From: Schistosoma mansoni
Taxonomy: Eukaryota; Platyhelminthes; Trematoda; Strigeidida; Schistosomatidae
DNA length: 64,000 bases
Assembly (NCBI RefSeq): GCF_000237925.1
Contig: NC_031502.1
Coordinates: 12,360,675 to 12,424,674, forward strand
Reading direction: 5' to 3'
A program made the translations under genes and the position numbers. The notes beneath the pieces are model-generated. The model did no database searches, had not been told where the DNA came from, and saw only the letters and a list, made by a program, of their open reading frames with translations. Below, in pieces: positions 60,485 through 64,000 of this stretch (positions are counted from its first letter, which is position 1; every line of letters starts with the position of its first letter).

Positions 60485-60490
60485 TTTATT
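60485..60490 (-). terminator. Polyadenylation signal overlapping the stop codon
   Basis: AATAAA on the minus strand; its TAA is also the stop of the 60486-61707 gene. Confidence 0.5.
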
Positions 60491-61707
60491 CATTGTTCTG
60501 CTCGTTCAGATCGCGTAGGGCTCCTTCCTCTATTTCCAGTGCGTTTACTCTTTGTTGCCCTGCAATAGAAAAGCAAACTCCCATTAGGAACGTCGCATGG
60601 AATGATTATTATTACCATTACAAGATTCATGAATAGTTTGACTCTCAATTACAATTTATAAACAACTACTAACACCCACGTTCATCCCCATACAACCAAT
60701 AAAGGGGAAATAAAGCGAAATTTCCCCTTTCTGTCGCTCTGTTTTTCAAATGTCGCTAAATTGCCGACTTTTACCTTAAATATCCGACGAATTTCCGATT
60801 TTCACCCTAAATATCCGACGAATTGTCTACTTTTCTACTACATGCACACCGATGTAATTAAGCGCCCACTTTTAAAACGCCTCTGTATTTACCCCAACCG
60901 CCTCCTGTGTTCACCTTCATTCCCACAACACAGCACACGAATAATGTAATGTACGTAATATATGGTATAAGTTCCAAATTTTTCTTGAAAACAAAAAGCT
61001 TATTATTGTACAACGTCATGAGCACTTGGCAGATGGTAGAGCATCAATGTTCCTGATGTAATTGCAATTGTCACGGACCAGATATTTCACGTATTGTTTC
61101 TTTCCATCAGGCCTTTTGGACTATGGAGACTCAAATAATTCTTGTGAATTCTAAAATGTAATGAAGAAGAACGTTACTATATCTAGGAAACTTGTTTTGC
61201 ACAACGAGGTACTTGAAGCTGAACTTACGGTTATATCCTTGAACACGGAAGACTCTACCTATAGATAACGGGAAAACAATAATCACTTTAAAGTCGTACG
61301 TACGTGTTCTTTCTTCCGTCGACGACGCTTCTGTACTTTGTCTCTCATGTCGTGAAAATAACTTTGTGTAGCCATGTCATATAGTTTCGCAAGGTCTTTC
61401 TCAGTGACAGATGACGACAGGGATCGATTAGTAAGTGCACCTGAAGTTTAAAAACCTTATTTATCTTACTTCGTACGCAGCCATAAAACCGGCACTTCTG
61501 AATCGCTCGTTTTGATGAAGTACCAAGTTGCGTGAAATTAATGGCGACTTCAGGTTTCATGATGTAGGACAGAAGATATCGCATGGAGGTTTTAGGATCA
61601 TCATCCATTAAACGCGTCAACATGGCCATCTGTAATAGGAATGAAGGATAAAAATCATGTTGTGTGCTTACAAATCTGTCCCTCATGTGCAGGCGAAAAA
61701 GCGACAT
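60486..61707 (-). CDS. Small basic-tailed protein, four exons with tiny introns
   Basis: Exons 61672-61707, 61470-61629, 61300-61440 and 60486-60559, joined through introns of 42, 29 and 740 bases. All are GT-AG with agreeing phases, giving 136 residues. The core reads TSMRYLLSYIMKPEVAINFT, then KRAIQKCRFYGCVR, TEKDLAKLYDMATQSYF and a basic KRRRRKK stretch. The order of an L-rich helix, a KxAxxxCxFxxCV segment, a TEK/D-rich helix and a basic end resembles DUF4806-type domains, a poorly known group tied to transposon-like and nuclear proteins. The match is by eye and weak. The last exon adds RQQRVNALEIEEGALRDLNE. Exon 1 may not be the true first exon: LINE copy B lies only 79 bases upstream. 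Intron 3 and the upstream flank share GGGGAAAT/GCGAAAT words. Confidence 0.55.
60695..60830. repeat. GGGGAAAT words and a 31-base tandem pair
   Basis: In intron 3 of the small gene. Two units of CCGA-TTTT-ACC-TAAATATCCGACGAATT lie at about 60761-60823, preceded by AAAGGGGAAATAAAGCGAAA and its near complement. Related words stand at 61700-61760 next to exon 1. Confidence 0.55.
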
Positions 61708-62056
61708 TTCCCCTTTATTTACGCTTTCGTCCGCTTTATTCCCCTTTTTTTCGCGTTTATTTCCACTTTAAAAAAAAAATTGCGCGCGCTATTTAAAAAG
61801 GACAGTGGTATTTTTCCTCGTTGAGTAAATTCTATTGTTTTGATCGTTATTAACGTATCAAGACTACTGTTTTATACTTTGATTGAATTTCTTTCAGTTA
61901 AAGTATTCTATTAGAGTATCATTTTTGGTATCCTAAATAGTTTTATTGTCGGTACTCCAGAGTACCTTTGTTTTTCTGTTGTGTCTGTTAGTACTTTGGT
62001 CCTAACTATTTATAGTTTTTTCTACTTGTAGTCAACACTCACTTTCGCATCCTAAA

Positions 62057-63139
62057 ATGACTGGAAGATGCAACAAAAGCATTTGCCACCGCCCAGGATG
62101 TCGATATCCTGTTGATAGCGGCATGCAGTGCGATGAGTGTAAAGGTTGGTACCACGAAGTTTGCACGAATCTAACACCTGCAGCTTTCAAGCGGTTCAGT
62201 AAAAATGGGTGCGTATGGCTATGTCAACAGTGCTGTTTGGATGCAAATAGCCTGCTAACCGAGGCCATCTCAATAGTAAATGCCGCAAAAAAGTGTCTCG
62301 GCAAGCGCGGTCGGGATACATCAGTCAGAACTCAATCTGTCGACACGCAGATTGACACAAGGCAGGCCCAAGTGAGTCCTAAAACTGCCGACCCACACTC
62401 TACAAAGGAGGAAGAACATCCTCCAAAGAGGTCTGTCACAACCAGAAACTCGCGCAAAAAAGTCTCTTCTGTCCCTCGTATCAAAAATGGTACCCAGAAG
62501 GGAACTTCAGGAAGCCGAAACCGCAAGGCTCGATCGGTTTTCAGCGAGAAAGATGACCCAATCTCCCAAGTCGTCCTGAACCTTCCGGAATCCCACAGTA
62601 CGCCTGACGCGACTGTGGTTACCACTCCAAAGAACGTTGGCGATTGGGTACGGGTCGTAAGAAAAAAACGCCAAAATGACGTAAAAGGAAGTCATACCCC
62701 CACCAAAAGGGTCGACAAGCCGAGGTCTGATCACAGCGACAGATCAGTCATTCTCCATAGAGTCAAGGAGAGTGACAGCTTAGAACCGAAAGCTCGTTTT
62801 GAGCATGACATTGTGTTGATAAAACAACTACTCAACCAAGTTATGCCCAAAAATATCCCCGGAGTCACCTTGCTAAAGGTGTATAGACCAGGAAATCTAG
62901 CGAATCTGAAACCAAATCAGTCTAGACTATTCAAAGTCGTTTTCAAATCCCCAAACGAACGCGACTTAATCTTAGAAAATGGACACAAATTAAAGGGTTC
63001 AGGAGTTTTTCTCCGTAAGGACTTACCGTTGGCGGACCGTGTTAAAAGACGGGAAGCCGAAAAGGAACTACAGCTCAGATTAGACGCTGGCGAAAAAGAC
63101 CTGAAAATTGTAAATTTTCGGGTTGTGAAGCTTCGATAG
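62057..63139 (+). CDS. LINE copy B ORF1, PHD-finger protein
   Basis: 360 residues, same build as copy A ORF1: PHD finger at 5-59, basic middle, C-terminal RNA-binding-type region. It ends VVKLR because of a TAG. The slippery heptamer at 63112-63118 lies seven codons before this stop, still inside ORF1, so a -1 shift could bypass it. Confidence 0.88.
   Translation: MTGRCNKSICHRPGCRYPVDSGMQCDECKGWYHEVCTNLTPAAFKRFSKNGCVWLCQQCCLDANSLLTEAISIVNAAKKCLGKRGRDTSVRTQSVDTQIDTRQAQVSPKTADPHSTKEEEHPPKRSVTTRNSRKKVSSVPRIKNGTQKGTSGSRNRKARSVFSEKDDPISQVVLNLPESHSTPDATVVTTPKNVGDWVRVVRKKRQNDVKGSHTPTKRVDKPRSDHSDRSVILHRVKESDSLEPKARFEHDIVLIKQLLNQVMPKNIPGVTLLKVYRPGNLANLKPNQSRLFKVVFKSPNERDLILENGHKLKGSGVFLRKDLPLADRVKRREAEKELQLRLDAGEKDLKIVNFRVVKLR
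63112..63118 (+). promoter_or_regulatory. Candidate -1 frameshift site, copy B
   Basis: Same A AAT TTT heptamer in the same phase as copy A. The downstream stem is GCTTCG/CGAAGC here (six pairs). Conserved in both copies, although young copies would be alike anyway. Confidence 0.5.
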
Positions 63140-63960
63140 AGGATGATGCCGAAGCCACTCTGGGTGAAGCACGAGGCCACCTAAATAGGCTACGGATCTG
63201 TTATACCAACGCCCGGAGCTTACTAAATAAGCTACCGGAACTAGGTGTACAGATTGACTCAACTAGGCCAGACATAATCGCAGTCACAGAAACATGGCTG
63301 ACGCCGTCTATAGATAGTAGGGAACTTGATTTCGAGGGTTTTACATTAGTAAGGGCCGATAGAATACAAACGCGTAAAGGAGGGGGAGTAGCTCTATTCA
63401 TTAGGAATGCTACTCCATTCACCATTATCGACAGTGTATCCCATGAGAGTGGGACGTATGAATTAGTTTGCTGCCGCCTGAAATGCAGGGGACAAGAGTT
63501 ACTACTTAGTTTGATCTATCGCAGTCCAAGCTGTGAGGCAAACGAGGTCCTGCTAAGCAGTCTCAACACTTTATCACGAAGTGATCGATGTCTAATCTTA
63601 GGGGACTTCAATGCACCCATGGTGGACTGGGGAAATCTTCGGACTGAATCGTCAGCAAACTCCTTCGAACAGGAACTAGTTGACGCGGTAATCACATGTG
63701 CCCTAGTGCAACACGTGAAGGAAGCAACTAGGTACGACCCGGGTTCTGCATCATCCTTACTAGATCTTATATTGACTCATTATGAGGATGATGTTGCAAA
63801 CCTGGATTACATGCCACCCCTAGGCAAAAGTAATCATGCAGTTTTAAGCTTTGACTTCCATATAACTGTCGATCACGAGTACGCTTCAGCTCAATCCAGA
63901 CCTAACGTCTGGAAAGCAAACATACCAGACATCATGAAATCAGCATCATCAGTAGATTGA
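63118..63960 (+). pseudogene. LINE copy B ORF2 start, stopped early
   Basis: The -1 frame reads SGCEASIEDDAEATLGEARG, then the endonuclease start (PDIIAVTETWLTP) through GDFNAPMVDW, and stops at TGA 63958, where copy A has TGG. Codons after the stop still match copy A, so this is a recent single change in the endonuclease part. Confidence 0.85.
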
Positions 63961-64000
63961 ACAATAGACCCAGAGTCATCAATCGAAACGGCTTGGGACG

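Larger units (their letters stand above)
61786..64000 (+). mobile_element. CR1-type LINE, copy B (cut by window end)
   Basis: Starts at 61786 with the same 5' end as copy A, has a 271-base 5' UTR, ORF1 (62057-63139) and the start of ORF2 (from 63118). About a dozen of some 360 ORF1 residues differ from copy A. ORF1 ends 15 codons earlier (CAG to TAG at 63137-63139), and ORF2 has a Trp-to-stop change at 63958-63960, so this copy is disabled. Confidence 0.92.

Noticed and set aside
1-64000. CRISPR arrays, bacterial operons, riboswitches
   Set aside because: The window is eukaryotic; no regularly spaced identical repeats or bacterial-type gene clusters are present.

Overview
The window is AT-rich, repeat-dense animal DNA with 200-base scaffold gaps at 3254-3453 and 50641-50840. 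It looks like a schistosome (Schistosoma sp.). The evidence is: host genes with GT-AG introns of only 29-42 bases, tRNA-headed SINEs that carry a hammerhead ribozyme, Sm-alpha-like SINEs, Penelope-like elements with a GIY-YIG region, CR1-type LINEs, and Ty3/gypsy fossils. The species is inferred and cannot be fixed from the window.

Region by region: 1-16 kb is mostly non-coding, with a near-identical 1.09 kb inverted repeat (2164-3253 and 10008-11096) and scattered SINEs. 16-25 kb holds two candidate secreted-peptide genes (16134 and 24885) on either side of two Penelope-like copies in a row. 26.9-28.9 kb has short tandem duplications and a head-to-head SINE pair. 29.2-32.9 kb holds two broken Ty3/gypsy fragments in opposite orientation. 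36.6 kb carries a SINE whose hammerhead core looks intact, followed by a phased TTTGGGGAAA stretch and a decayed LINE.

The gene-bearing part is 39-62 kb. A TAK1-like kinase (+, five exons, 39471-47589) has one 39-base intron and a 4.5 kb intron loaded with repeats and a possible nested gene. A LENG1 / Cir_N-domain gene (-, six exons, 49792-52311) converges on it and has four introns of 33-41 bases. A SWIM zinc-finger gene (+, exons at 54083-54400) follows. Then comes a near-complete CR1-type LINE (-, 54.7-58.9 kb), a small basic-tailed gene with short introns (-, 60486-61707), and a second copy of the same LINE (+, from 61786 past the window end).

Most host genes here are invisible to single-ORF scanning because their exons are short and split by tiny introns; I rebuilt them by joining exons whose phases agree. 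The two young LINE copies lie head to head around the small gene. In both, the endonuclease/RT frame lies in the -1 frame of ORF1, has no ATG before its catalytic core, and is preceded by the slippery heptamer A AAT TTT. This suggests programmed -1 frameshifting and is the observation I rate most highly, together with the intact hammerhead SINE.
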